Assembly: GCA_964057225.1 (NCBI GenBank)
Contig: OZ059897.1
Coordinates: 1,674,001-1,738,000 of the forward strand
From: Auanema rhodensis
Lineage: Eukaryota; Nematoda; Chromadorea; Rhabditida; Rhabditidae
Reading direction: 5' to 3'
Length of the DNA stretch: 64,000 bases
A program made the position numbers and the translations under genes. The notes under the pieces are model-generated. The model was not told the origin of the DNA, did not search any database, and saw only the letters and a list, made by a program, of their open reading frames with translations. Positions 1-9,486 of the stretch are shown one piece after another. Positions within the stretch are counted from its first letter, which is position 1. The number at the start of each line of letters is the position of its first letter.

Positions 1-10
1 GCATTAGTGT

Positions 11-38
11 ATGTTGAGTTTCCATGTACACTCAACAT
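11..38. repeat. Stem-loop 1 in the invariant box (9-bp arms)
   Basis: Arm atgttgagt (11-19) is the exact reverse complement of actcaacat (30-38), with a 10-base spacer (20-29). It lies in the most conserved part of the monomer and repeats at the same phase in nearly all units. Rare exceptions: gttgaattt at about 46352, 47054 and 50566; ctcaaccttg in the S3 monomers (for example 11593, 14401, 17560, 19666, 22474, 28439); tacgctcaac at 62138 and 62834. It could be a protein-binding dyad or an RNA hairpin; the sequence alone does not say which. Confidence 0.7.
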
Positions 39-61
39 TGCTTCCAAAAACATTTTGACAA

Positions 62-80
62 AAATTTTCCCGAAAAATTT
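62..80. repeat. AT-only stem-loop (7-bp arms)
   Basis: Arm aaatttt (62-68) pairs with aaaattt (74-80) around the loop cccga (69-73). The pairing is all A:T and would be weak. The segment is well conserved. Exceptions include aaaaagttc at 6679 and 7030, aaagttttccc at 27036 and 33001 (a 1-base deletion) and aaaagttttccc at 36160. It may matter more as a pair of bendable A/T tracts flanking a small C-rich core than as a hairpin. Confidence 0.45.
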
Positions 81-114
81 CAAGATAATTTTACGAAAAG
101 TAGATGTTTTTAGA

Positions 115-125
115 TTTCTTTTTTT
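115..125 (+). repeat. Pyrimidine/T tract of variable length
   Basis: The tract reads tttcttttttt in the reference unit. Elsewhere it is tcctttttt-like, interrupted (ttttttaaagg, ttttttcaagg, tttttttgagg) or expanded to a run of 11-13 T (units 37565, 39321, 43183, 48800, 57226, 60736, 61788). Most of the one-base length changes in the array fall here, as expected for replication slippage in a homopolymer. The 6-bp deletion at unit 62489 also removes part of it. The tract sequence is linked to the downstream subtype marks, so it is useful for classifying monomers. Confidence 0.7.
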
Positions 126-205
126 AAGGCGAAGACGATGGACAATGTTATTCAACGAAAAAATTAATTCTTCAGGGTGAAAATCGAGGATTTAAGTGTG
201 AATTT

Positions 206-219
206 ATATCAGTTGATAT
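206..219. repeat. Short palindrome atatca-gt-tgatat
   Basis: Six-base arms flank a 2-base centre. The right arm contains a GATATC site (215-220). The palindrome overlaps the 3' arm of stem-loop 2, so the two structures are mutually exclusive. It is conserved in almost every unit; visible exceptions are cttatataag in unit 2809 and cttatattag in unit 20719. Confidence 0.5.
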
Positions 220-227
220 CTCGGTGC

Positions 228-278
228 ATTTTTAAGCTAGCGCAAATCTGATAACACAGATCGACGCAGCTTAAAAAT
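228..278. repeat. 51-bp nested imperfect dyad
   Basis: The outer arms atttttaagct (228-238) and agcttaaaaat (268-278) are exact 11-bp reverse complements. Inside them lie an unpaired a (239), a gcg/cgc pairing (240-242 with 265-267), a 3x3 internal loop (caa, cga), a 5-bp pairing atctg/cagat (246-250 with 257-261) and the loop ataaca (251-256). The inner part is almost invariant across the window. The right outer arm is polymorphic: agctt, agttt, agctc, agatt, cttgaaaattt or caaattaaaaattt. The gacaac and gatcac variants change only the loop. This is the longest dyad in the unit. It could extrude as a cruciform, bind a dimeric protein or fold in a transcript. Confidence 0.7.
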
Positions 279-301
279 CCGCATCGAATGCACTATACTA
301 C

Positions 302-318
302 ATTGAGAAACGTTCAAT
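302..318. repeat. Small stem-loop ATTGA/TCAAT
   Basis: Arms attga (302-306) and tcaat (314-318) flank a 7-base loop. The loop switches between gaaacgt, gaaacgc and aaaacgc among subtypes while the arms stay almost constant. Rare arm breaks: attaag near 52974 and 57186, aaatcgag near 25583 and 31548, and cgttaaatac near 47357 and 58591. With only five pairs its structural meaning is weak, but the loop alleles are good subtype markers. Confidence 0.4.
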
Positions 319-638
319 ACAAAAATTAGTTATGATCGTTTGAAAAATGATGCATTAGTGTATGTTGAGTTTCCATGTACACTCAACATTGCTTCCAAAA
401 ACATTTTGACAAAAATTTTCCCGAAAAATTTCAAGATAATTTTACGAAAAGTAGATGTTTTTAGATTTCTTTTTTTAAGGCGAAGACGATGGACAATGTT
501 ATTCAACGAAAAAATTAATTCTTCAGGGTGAAAATCGAGGATACAAGTGTGAACTTATATCAGTTGATATCTCGGTGCATTTTTAAGCTAGCGCAAATCT
601 GATAACACAGATCGACGCAGCTTGAAAATCCGCATCGA

Positions 639-719
639 ATGCATTATACTACATTGAGAAACGTTCAATACAAAAATTATCTATGATTGTTCGAAAAATG
701 ATGCATTAGTGTATGTTGA
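639..719 (+). repeat. Weak internal sub-repeat, 62 bases apart
   Basis: The 19-mers at 639-657 and 701-719 match at 14 of 19 positions (shared ATGCATTA, TA and TTGA blocks). The first is the phase 288-306 segment of one unit; the second opens the next unit. This may be a relic of how the 351-bp unit formed, or chance in AT-rich DNA. The match is clear only in units with the cattatactac allele; cactatactac units lose one base of it. Confidence 0.3.
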
Positions 720-1592
720 GTTTCCATGTACACTCAACATTGCTTCCAAAAACATTTTGACAAAAATTTTCCCGAAAAATTTCAAGATAATTTTACGAAA
801 AGTAGATGTTTTTAGATTTCTTTTTTTAAGGCGAAGACGATGGACAATGTTATTCAACGAAAAAATTAATTCTTCAGGGTGAAAATCGAGGATTTAAGTG
901 TGAACTTATATCAGTTGATATCTCGGTGCATTTTTAAGCTAGCGCAAATCTGATAACACAGATCGACGCAGCTTAAAAATCCGCATCGAATGCACTATAC
1001 TACATTGAGAAACGTTCAATACAAAAATTAGTTATGATCGTTTGAAAAATGATGCATTAGTGTATGTTGAGTTTCCATGTACACTCAACATTGCTTCCAA
1101 AAACATTTTGACAAAAATTTTCCCGAAAAATTTCAAGATAATTTTACGAAAAGTAGATGTTTTTAGATTTCTTTTTTTAAGGCGAAGACGATGGACAATG
1201 TTATTCAACGAAAAAATTAATTCTTCAGGGTGAAAATCGAGGATTTAAGTGTGAATTTATATCAGTTGATATCTCGGTGCATTTTTAAGCTAGCGCAAAT
1301 CTGATAACACAGATCGACGCAGCTTAAAAATCCGCATCGAATGCACTATACTACATTGAGAAACGTTCAATACAAAAATTAGTTATGATCGTTTGAAAAA
1401 TGATGCATTAGTGTATGTTGAGTTTCCATGTACACTCAACATTGCTTCCAAAAACATTTTGACAAAAATTTTCCCGAAAAATTTCAAGATAATTTCACGA
1501 AAAGTAGATGTTTTTAGATTCCTTTTTTCAAGGCGAAGACGATGAACAATGTTATTCAACGAAAAAATTAATTCTTCAGGGTGAAAATCGAG

Positions 1593-1614
1593 GATATAAG
1601 TGTGAACTTATATC
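1593..1614. repeat. Stem-loop 2: 9-bp perfect arms with GTGA loop
   Basis: In monomers carrying gatata at phase 189-194 the arms gatataagt (1593-1601) and acttatatc (1606-1614) pair perfectly around GTGA (1602-1605). As RNA this would be a GNRA-class tetraloop. The 3' arm is nearly constant across the array. The 5' arm is polymorphic (gatataag, gatttaag, gatacaag), and the last two put a mismatch mid-stem. Units 3870 and 4221 read gtgtgcac and extend the pairing to 10 bp. Perfect forms occur in many monomers; this copy is given as an example. Confidence 0.6.
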
Positions 1615-3159
1615 AGTTGATATCTCGGTGCATTTTTAAGCTAGCGCAAATCTGATAACACAGATCGACGCAGTTTAAAAATCCGCATCGAATGCATTAT
1701 ACCACATTGAGAAACGCTCAATACAAAAGTTATTTATGATTGTTTGAAAAATGATGCATTAGTGTATGTTGAGTTTCCATGTACACTCAACATTGCTTCC
1801 AAAAACATTTTGACAAAAATTTTCCCGAAAAATTTCAAGATAATTTTACGAAAAGTAGATGTTTTTAGATTTCTTTTTTTAAGGCGAAGACGATGGACAA
1901 TGTTATTCAACGAAAAAATTAATTCTTCAGGGTGAAAATCGAGGATTTAAGTGTGAACTTATATCAGTTGATATCTCGGTGCATTTTTAAGCTAGCGCAA
2001 ATCTGATAACACAGATCGACGCAGCTTAAAAATCCGCATCGAATGCACTATACTACATTGAGAAACGTTCAATACAAAAGTTATTTATGATTGTTTGAAA
2101 AATGATGCATTAGTGTATGTTGAGTTTCCATGTACACTCAACATTGCTTCCAAAAACATTTTGACAAAAATTTTCCCGAAAAATTTCAAGATAATTTTAC
2201 GAAAAGTAGATGTTTTTAGATTTCTTTTTTTAAGGCGAAGACGATGGACAATGTTATTCAACGAAAAAATTAATTCTTCAGGGTGAAAATCGAGGATTTA
2301 AGTGTGAACTTATATCAGTTGATATCTCGGTGAATTTTTAAGCTAGCGCAAATCTGACAACACAGATCGACGCAGCTTAAAAATCCGCATCGAATGCACT
2401 ATACTACATTGAGAAACGTTCAATACAAAAATTATTTATGATTGTTTGAAAAATGATGCATTAGTGTATGTTGAGTTTCCATGTACACTCAACATTGCTT
2501 CCAAAAACATTTTGACAAAAATTTTCCCGAAAAATTTCAAGATAATTTTACGAAAACTAGATGTTTTTAGATTTCTTTTTTTAAGGCGAAGACGATGGAC
2601 AATGTTATTCAACGAAAAAATTAATTCTTCAGGGTGAAAATCGAGGATACAAGTTTGAACTTATATCAGTTGATATCTCGGTGAATTTTTAAGCTAGCGC
2701 AAATCTGACAACACAGATCGACGCAGCTTAAAAATCCGCATCGAATGCACTATACTATATTGAGAAACGTTCAATACAAAAATTATTTATGATTGTTCGA
2801 AAAATGATGCATTAGTGTATGTTGAGTTTCCATGTACACTCAACATTGCTTCCAAAAACATTTTGACAAAAATTTTCCCGAAAAATTTCAAGATAATTTT
2901 ACGAAAAGTAGATGTTTTTAGATTTCTTTTTTAAAGGCGAAGACGATGGACAGTGTTATTCAACGAAAAAATTAATTCTTCAGGGTGAAAATCGAGGATA
3001 TAAGTGTGAACTTATATAAGTTGATATCTTGGTGCATTTTTAAGCTAGCGCAAATCTGATAACACAGATCGACGCAGCTTAAAAATCCGCATCGAATGCA
3101 CTATACTAAATTGAGAAACGTTCAATACGAAAATTATTTATGATTGTTCGAAAAATGAT

Positions 3160-3518
3160 GCATTAGTGTATGTTGAGTTTCCATGTACACTCAACATTGC
3201 TTCCAAAAACATTTTGACAAAAATTTTCCCGAAAAATTTCAAGATAATTTTACGTAGATGTTAAAAGTAGATGTTTTTAGATTTCTTTTTTTAAGGCGAA
3301 GACGATGGACAATGTTATTCAACGAAAAAATTAATTCTTCAGGGTGAAAATCGAGGATATAAGTGTGAACTTATATCAGTTGATATCTCGGTGCATTTTT
3401 AAGCTAGCGCAAATCTGATAACACAGATCGACGCAGCTTGAAAATCCGCATCGAATGCATTATACTACATTGAGAAACGTTCAATACAAAAATTATCTAT
3501 GATTGTTCGAAAAATGAT
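3160..3518 (+). repeat. 359-bp monomer with 8-bp templated insertion
   Basis: This unit has eight extra bases, tagatgtt, at 3255-3262. With the preceding g they form gtagatgtt, which repeats at 3267-3275, so the insertion looks like a local duplication of the normal gtagatgtt motif onto the acg just upstream. It is the largest insertion in the window and is not shared by any other unit, so it is young or was never amplified. Confidence 0.9.
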
Positions 3519-3869
3519 GCATTAGTGTATGTTGAGTTTCCATGTACACTCAACATTGCTTCCAAAAACATTTTGACAAAAATTTTCCCGAAAAATTTCA
3601 AGATAATTTTACGAAAAGTAGATGTTTTTAGATTTCTTTTTTTAAGGCGAAGACGATGGACAATGTTATTCAACGAAAAAATTAATTCTTCAGGGTGAAA
3701 ATCGAGGATATAAGTGTGAACTTATATCAGTTGATATCTCGGTGCATTTTTAAGCTAGCGCAAATCTGATAACACAGATCGACGCAGCTTGAAAATCCGC
3801 ATCGAATGCATTATACTACATTGAGAAACGTTCAATACAAAAATTATCTATGATTGTTCGAAAAATGAT

Positions 3870-4572
3870 GCATTAGTGTATGTTGAGTTTCCATGTACAC
3901 TCAACATTGCTTCCAAAAACATTTTGACAAAAATTTTCCCGAAAAATTTCAAGATAATTTTACGAAAAGTAGATGTTTTTAGATTTCTTTTTTTAAGGCG
4001 AAGACGATGGACAATGTTATTCAACGAAAAAATTAATTCTTCAGGGTGAAAATCGAGGATATAAGTGTGCACTTATATCAGTTGATATCTCGGTGCATTT
4101 TTAAGCTAGCGCAAATCTGATAACACAGATCGACGCAGCTTAAAAATCCGCATCGAATGCACTATACTACATTGAGAAACGCTCAATACAAAAGTTATTT
4201 ATGATTGTTTGAAAAATGATGCATTAGTGTATGTTGAGTTTCCATGTACACTCAACATTGCTTCCAAAAACATTTTGACAAAAATTTTCCCGAAAAATTT
4301 CAAGATAATTTTACGAAAAGTAGATGTTTTTAGATTTCTTTTTTTAAGGCGAAGACGATGGACAATGTTATTCAACGAAAAAATTAATTCTTCAGGGTGA
4401 AAATCGAGGATATAAGTGTGCACTTATATCAGTTGATATCTCGGTGCATTTTTAAGCTAGCGCAAATCTGATAACACAGATCGACGCAGCATAAAAAATC
4501 CGCATCGAATGCACTATACCACATTGAGAAACGCTCAATACAAAAGTTATTTATAATTGTTTGAAAAATGAT
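3870..4572 (+). repeat. Two monomers with extended stem-loop 2 (gtgtgcac)
   Basis: Units 3870-4220 and 4221-4572 both read gatataagtg-tg-cacttatatc near 4052-4073 and 4403-4424: 10-bp perfect arms around two bases. The change creates a GTG on the minus strand, which opens a 74-codon antisense frame in each. Unit 4221 is 352 bp because it reads gcagcataaaaaatcc (one extra a), and its tail reads tataattg. The pair is an adjacent duplication that has since diverged. Confidence 0.8.
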
Positions 4573-4923
4573 GCATTAGTGTATGTTGAGTTTCCATGTA
4601 CACTCAACATTGCTTCCAAAAACATTTTGACAAAAATTTTCCCGAAAAATTTCAAGATAATTTTACGAAAAGTAGATGTTTTTAGATTTCTTTTTTTAAG
4701 GCGAAGACGATGGACAATGTTATTCAACGAAAAAATTAATTCTTCAGGGTGAAAATCGAGGATTTAAGTGTGAACTTATATCAGTTGATATCTCGGTGCA
4801 TTTTTAAGCTAGCGCAAATCTGATAACACAGATCGACGCAGCTTAAAAATCCGCATCGAATGCACTATACTAAATTGAGAAACGTTCAAAACGAAAATTA
4901 TTTATGATTGTTCGAAAAATGAT

Positions 4924-7731
4924 GCATTAGTGTATGTTGAGTTTCCATGTACACTCAACATTGCTTCCAAAAACATTTTGACAAAAATTTTCCCGAAAAA
5001 TTTCAAGATAATTTCACGAAAAGTAGATGTTTTTAGATTCCTTTTTTTAAGGCGAAGACGATGGTAAATGTTATTCAACGAAAAAATTAATTCTTCAGGG
5101 TGAAAATCGAGGATACAAGTGTGAACTTATATCAGTTGATATCTCGGTGAATTTTTAAGCTAGCGCAAATCTGACAACACAGATCGACGCAGCTTAAAAA
5201 TCCGCATCGAATGCACTATACTACATTGAGAAACGTTCAATACAAAAATTATTTATGATTGTTCGAAAAATGATGCATTAGTGTATGTTGAGTTTCCATG
5301 TACACTCAACATTGCTTCCAAAAACATTTTGACAAAAATTTTCCCGAAAAATTTCAAGATAATTTTACGAAAAGTAGATGTTTTTAGATTTCTTTTTTTA
5401 AGGCGAAGACGATGGACAATGTTATTCAACGAAAAAATTAATTCTTCAGGGTGAAAATCGAGGATACAAGTGTGAACTTATATCAGTTGATATCTCGGTG
5501 AATTTTTAAGCTAGCGCAAATCTGACAACACAGATCGACGCAGCTTAAAAATCCGCATCGAATGCACTATACTATATTGAGAAACGTTCAATACAAAAAT
5601 TATTTATGATTGTTCGAAAAATGATGCATTAGTGTATGTTGAGTTTCCATGTACACTCAACATTGCTTCCAAAAACATTTTGACAAAAATTTTCCCGAAA
5701 AATTTCAAGATAATTTTACGAAAAGTAGATGTTTTTAGATTTCTTTTTTAAAGGCGAAGACGATGGACAATGTTATTCAACGAAAAAATTAATTCTTCAG
5801 GGTGAAAATCGAGGATATAAGTGTGAACTTATATCAGTTGATATCTTGGTGCATTTTTAAGCTAGCGCAAATCTGATAACACAGATCGACGCAGCTTAAA
5901 AATCCGCATCGAATGCATTATACTACATTGAGAAACGTTCAATACAAAAATTATCTATGATTGTTCGAAAAATGATGCATTAGTGTATGTTGAGTTTCCA
6001 TGTACACTCAACATTGCTTCCAAAAACATTTTGACAAAAATTTTCCCGAAAAATTTCAAGATAATTTTACGAAAAGTAGATGTTTTTAGATTTCTTTTTT
6101 TAAGGCGAAGACGATGGACAATGTTATTCAACGAAAAAATTAATTCTTCAGGGTGAAAATCGAGGATTTAAGTGTGAACTTATATCAGTTGATATCTCGG
6201 TGCATTTTTAAGCTAGCGCAAATCTGATAACACAGATCGACGCAGCTTAAAAATCCGCATCGAATGCACTATACTAAATTGAGAAACGTTCAAAACGAAA
6301 AATATTTATGATTGTTCGAAAAATGATGCATTAGTGTATGTTGAGTTTCCATGTACACTCAACATTGCTTCCAAAAACATTTTGACAAAAATTTTCCCGA
6401 AAAATTTCAAGATAATTTCACGAAAAGTAGATGTTTTTAGATTCCTTTTTTTAAGGCGAAGACGATGGTAAATGTTATTCAACGAAAAAATTAATTCTTC
6501 AGGGTGAAAATCGAGGATACAAGTGTGAACTTATATCAGTTGATATCTCGGTGAATTTTTAAGCTAGCGCAAATCTGACAACACAGATCGACGCAGCTTA
6601 AAAATCCGCATCGAATGCACTATACTACATTGAGAAACGTTCAATACAAAAATTATTTATGATTGTTCGAAAAATGATGCATTAGTGTATGTTGAGTTTC
6701 CATGTACACTCAACATTGCTTCCAAAAACATTTTGACAAAAATTTTCCCGAAAAAGTTCAAGATAATTTTACGAAAAGTAGATGTTTTTAGATTTCTTTT
6801 TTTAAGGCGAAGACGATGGACAATGTTATTCAACGAAAAAATTAATTCTTCAGGGTGAAAATCGAGGATACAAGTGTGAACTTATATCAGTTGATATCTC
6901 GGTGAATTTTTAAGCTAGCGCAAATCTGACAACACAGATCGACGCAGCTTAAAAATCCGCATCGAATGCACTATACTATATTGAGAAACGTTCAATACAA
7001 AAATTATTTATGATTGTTCGAAAAATGATGCATTAGTGTATGTTGAGTTTCCATGTACACTCAACATTGCTTCCAAAAACATTTTGACAAAAATTTTCCC
7101 GAAAAAGTTCAAGATAATTTTACGAAAAGTAGATGTTTTTAGATTTCTTTTTTTAAGGCGAAGACGATGGACAATGTTATTCAACGAAAAAATTAATTCT
7201 TCAGGGTGAAAATCGAGGATACAAGTGTGAACTTATATCAGTTGATATCTCGGTGAATTTTTAAGCTAGCGCAAATCTGACAACACAGATCGACGCAGCT
7301 TAAAAATCCGCATCGAATGCACTATACTATATTGAGAAACGTTCAATACAAAAATTATTTATGATTGTTCGAAAAATGATGCATTAGTGTATGTTGAGTT
7401 TCCATGTACACTCAACATTGCTTCCAAAAACATTTTGACAAAAATTTTCCCGAAAAATTTCAAGATAATTTTACGAAAAGTAGATGTTTTTAGATTTCTT
7501 TTTTAAAGGCGAAGACGATGGACAATGTTATTCAACGAAAAAATTAATTCTTCAGGGTGAAAATCGAGGATATAAGTGTGAACTTATATCAGTTGATATC
7601 TTGGTGCATTTTTAAGCTAGCGCAAATCTGATAACACAGATCGACGCAGCTTAAAAATCCGCATCGAATGCACTATACTAAATTGAGAAACGTTCAATAC
7701 GAAAATTATTTATGATTGTTCGAAAAATGAT
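4924..7731 (+). repeat. Tetramer-like HOR, two copies
   Basis: Unit 4924 (ttcacg, gatggta, gataca, gaa, gacaac), 5275 (gataca, gaa, gacaac, tatatt), 5626 (ttttttaaagg, cttgg) and 5977 (gattta, caaaacg tail) form a 4-monomer set of 1404 bp. The set restarts at 6328 (gatggta), followed by 6679 and its exact duplicate 7030, then the aaagg unit 7381. The second copy is thus expanded by one monomer and loses the order after it. Confidence 0.7.
6679..7380 (+). repeat. Identical adjacent monomers (6679-7029 and 7030-7380)
   Basis: I compared the two units base by base and saw no difference. Both share the private variant aaaaagttc in place of aaaaatttc, which I find nowhere else. This is a very recent single-monomer tandem duplication, best explained by unequal exchange between register-shifted sister copies. 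Confidence 0.85.
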
Positions 7732-9486
7732 GCATTAGTGTATGTTGAGTTTCCATGTACACTCAACATTGCTTCCAAAAACATTTTGACAAAAATTTTC
7801 CCGAAAAATTTCAAGATAATTTTACGAAAAGTAGATGTTTTTAGATTTCTTTTTTTAAGGCGAAGACGATGGACAATGTTATTCAACGAAAAAATTAATT
7901 CTTCAGGGTGAAAATCGAGGATATAAGTGTGAACTTATATCAGTTGATATCTCGGTGCATTTTTAAGCTAGCGCAAATCTGATAACACAGATCGACGCAG
8001 CTTAAAAATCCGCATCGAATGCATTATACTACATTGAGAAACGTTCAATACAAAAATTATCTATGATTGTTCGAAAAATGATGCATTAGTGTATGTTGAG
8101 TTTCCATGTACACTCAACATTGCTTCCAAAAACATTTTGACAAAAATTTTCCCGAAAAATTTCAAGATAATTTTACGAAAAGTAGATGTTTTTAGATTTC
8201 TTTTTTTAAGGCGAAGACGATGGACAATGTTATTCAACGAAAAAATTAATTCTTCAGGGTGAAAATCGAGGATTTAAGTGTGAACTTATATCAGTTGATA
8301 TCTCGGTGCATTTTTAAGCTAGCGCAAATCTGATAACACAGATCGACGCAGCTTAAAAATCCGCATCGAATGCACTATACTAAATTGAGAAACGTTCAAA
8401 ACGAAAATTATTTATGATTGTTCGAAAAATGATGCATTAGTGTATGTTGAGTTTCCATGTACACTCAACATTGCTTCCAAAAACATTTTGACAAAAATTT
8501 TCCCGAAAAATTTCAAGATAATTTTACGAAAAGTAGATGTTTTTAGATTTCTTTTTTTAAGGCGAAGACGATGGACAATGTTATTCAACGAAAAAATTAA
8601 TTCTTCAGGGTGAAAATCGAGGATATAAGTGTGAACTTATATCAGTTGATATCTCGGTGCATTTTTAAGCTAGCGCAAATCTGATAACACAGATCGACGC
8701 AGCTTAAAAATCCGCATCGAATGCATTATACTACATTGAGAAACGTTCAATACAAAAATTATCTATGATTGTTCGAAAAATGATGCATTAGTGTATGTTG
8801 AGTTTCCATGTACACTCAACATTGCTTCCAAAAACATTTTGACAAAAATTTTCCCGAAAAATTTCAAGATAATTTTACGAAAAGTAGATGTTTTTAGATT
8901 TCTTTTTTTAAGGCGAAGACGATGGACAATGTTATTCAACGAAAAAATTAATTCTTCAGGGTGAAAATCGAGGATTTAAGTGTGAACTTATATCAGTTGA
9001 TATCTCGGTGCATTTTTAAGCTAGCGCAAATCTGATAACACAGATCGACGCAGCTTAAAAATCCGCATCGAATGCACTATACTAAATTGAGAAACGTTCA
9101 AAACGAAAATTATTTATGATTGTTCGAAAAATGATGCATTAGTGTATGTTGAGTTTCCATGTACACTCAACATTGCTTCCAAAAACATTTTGACAAAAAT
9201 TTTCCCGAAAAATTTCAAGATAATTTTACGAAAAGTAGATGTTTTTAGATTTCTTTTTTTAAGGCGAAGACGATGGACAATGTTATTCAACGAAAAAATT
9301 AATTCTTCAGGGTGAAAATCGAGGATATAAGTGTGAACTTATATCAGTTGATATCTCGGTGCATTTTTAAGCTAGCGCAAATCTGATAACACAGATCGAC
9401 GCAGCTTAAAAATCCGCATCGAATGCATTATACTACATTGAGAAACGTTCAATACAAAAATTATCTATGATTGTTCGAAAAATGAT
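7732..9486 (+). repeat. Dimeric (702-bp) tandem repeat, 2.5 copies
   Basis: Units 7732, 8434 and 9136 share gatata, cattatactaca and a ttatctatg tail. Units 8083 and 8785 share gattta, ctaaattgag and the unusual tcaaaacgaaaatt tail. The alternating order makes a 702-bp dimer with two full copies and a half. I see no difference between the two full copies. The same two unit types occur singly elsewhere in the left third, so the dimer is a local amplification. Confidence 0.8.

Larger units (their letters stand above)
1..351 (+). repeat. Reference satellite monomer (phase 1-351)
   Basis: This is the first complete unit, used here as the phase reference. It is about 32% GC. Phases 1-60 are almost invariant across the window. 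Phases 85-140 hold the main subtype marks: ttacgaaaag, ttcacgaaaag, taacaaagag or ttacaaaaac, then a T tract, then gatggac, gatgaac, gatggta or aggatggac. Phases 190-194 read gattta, gatata or gataca. Phases 220-228 read ctcggtgca, ctcggtgaa or cttggtgca. Phases 250-254 read gataac, gacaac or gatcac. Phases 268-345 carry further linked variants. The unit seems identical to the monomer at 1054-1404; both carry the rare gaatttatatc variant. Confidence 0.95.
1..2808 (+). repeat. Opening block with trimeric echo (8 monomers)
   Basis: Units 1 and 1054 share gattta, the rare gaatttatatc and a tail with tagttatgatcgtttg, and unit 703 shares the tail. Unit 352 carries gataca, cttgaaaatcc and a ttatctatg tail. 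The order therefore suggests a 3-monomer (1053-bp) repeat at the left edge. Unit 1405 is a different subtype (ttcacg, ttccttttttca, gatgaac, gcagttt). Units 1756, 2107 and 2458 move towards the gaa/gacaac subtype that dominates from 4924. The left end of the block is cut by the window. Confidence 0.6.

Noticed and set aside
169-254. Hammerhead ribozyme, known from some animal satellites
   Set aside because: The plus strand has CTGATAA (248-254), not CTGANGA. The minus strand has CTGAAGA (complement of 169-175) but no properly placed GAAA core or cleavage triplet within stems.
228-278. Intrinsic (rho-independent) terminator
   Set aside because: The dyad is not followed by a T run on either strand, its stem is AT-rich and interrupted, and the context is a eukaryotic satellite.
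238-344. RNA polymerase III A and B boxes
   Set aside because: tagcgcaaatc and gttcgaaaa resemble an A box and a B box at a plausible distance, but each misses a conserved position, and the B-like motif is lost in all gtttg monomers.
1-351. Fused dimer of two half-units of about 175 bp
   Set aside because: Comparing the two halves gave only a short likeness (ttagtgtatgtt against ttaagtgtgaactt, about 187 bases apart) and no alignment beyond it.
340-531. Recurring 63-codon open frame (also at 1042, 1744, 2095, 2446, 4209, 4561, 11230 and others)
   Set aside because: It begins with TTG; its only ATG lies 11 codons before the stop. Whether it is called depends on the gtttg/gttcg polymorphism at its first codon. 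Sister monomers carry in-frame stops (gatgaac gives TGA, gatggta gives TAA, taacaaagag gives TAA) or indels. The frame is a by-product of a conserved repeat, not a gene.
3848-4072. Antisense 74-codon frame (also 4199-4423)
   Set aside because: It starts with GTG created by a single variant base, occurs in only two of 182 units, crosses monomer landmarks, and has no recognisable domain.
1-4572. Iteron-type replication origin
   Set aside because: Iterons are short (about 20 bp) and few, next to a replication gene. Here the unit is 351 bp, present 182 times, with no gene nearby.
5261-5277. CENP-B box
   Set aside because: ttcgaaaaatg matches the first half of the essential pattern TTCGNNNNANNCGGG, but atgc stands where CGGG is needed. 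On the other strand, cccgaaaaatttcaa lacks the T and the CGAA core. No complete box was seen in any subtype I inspected.
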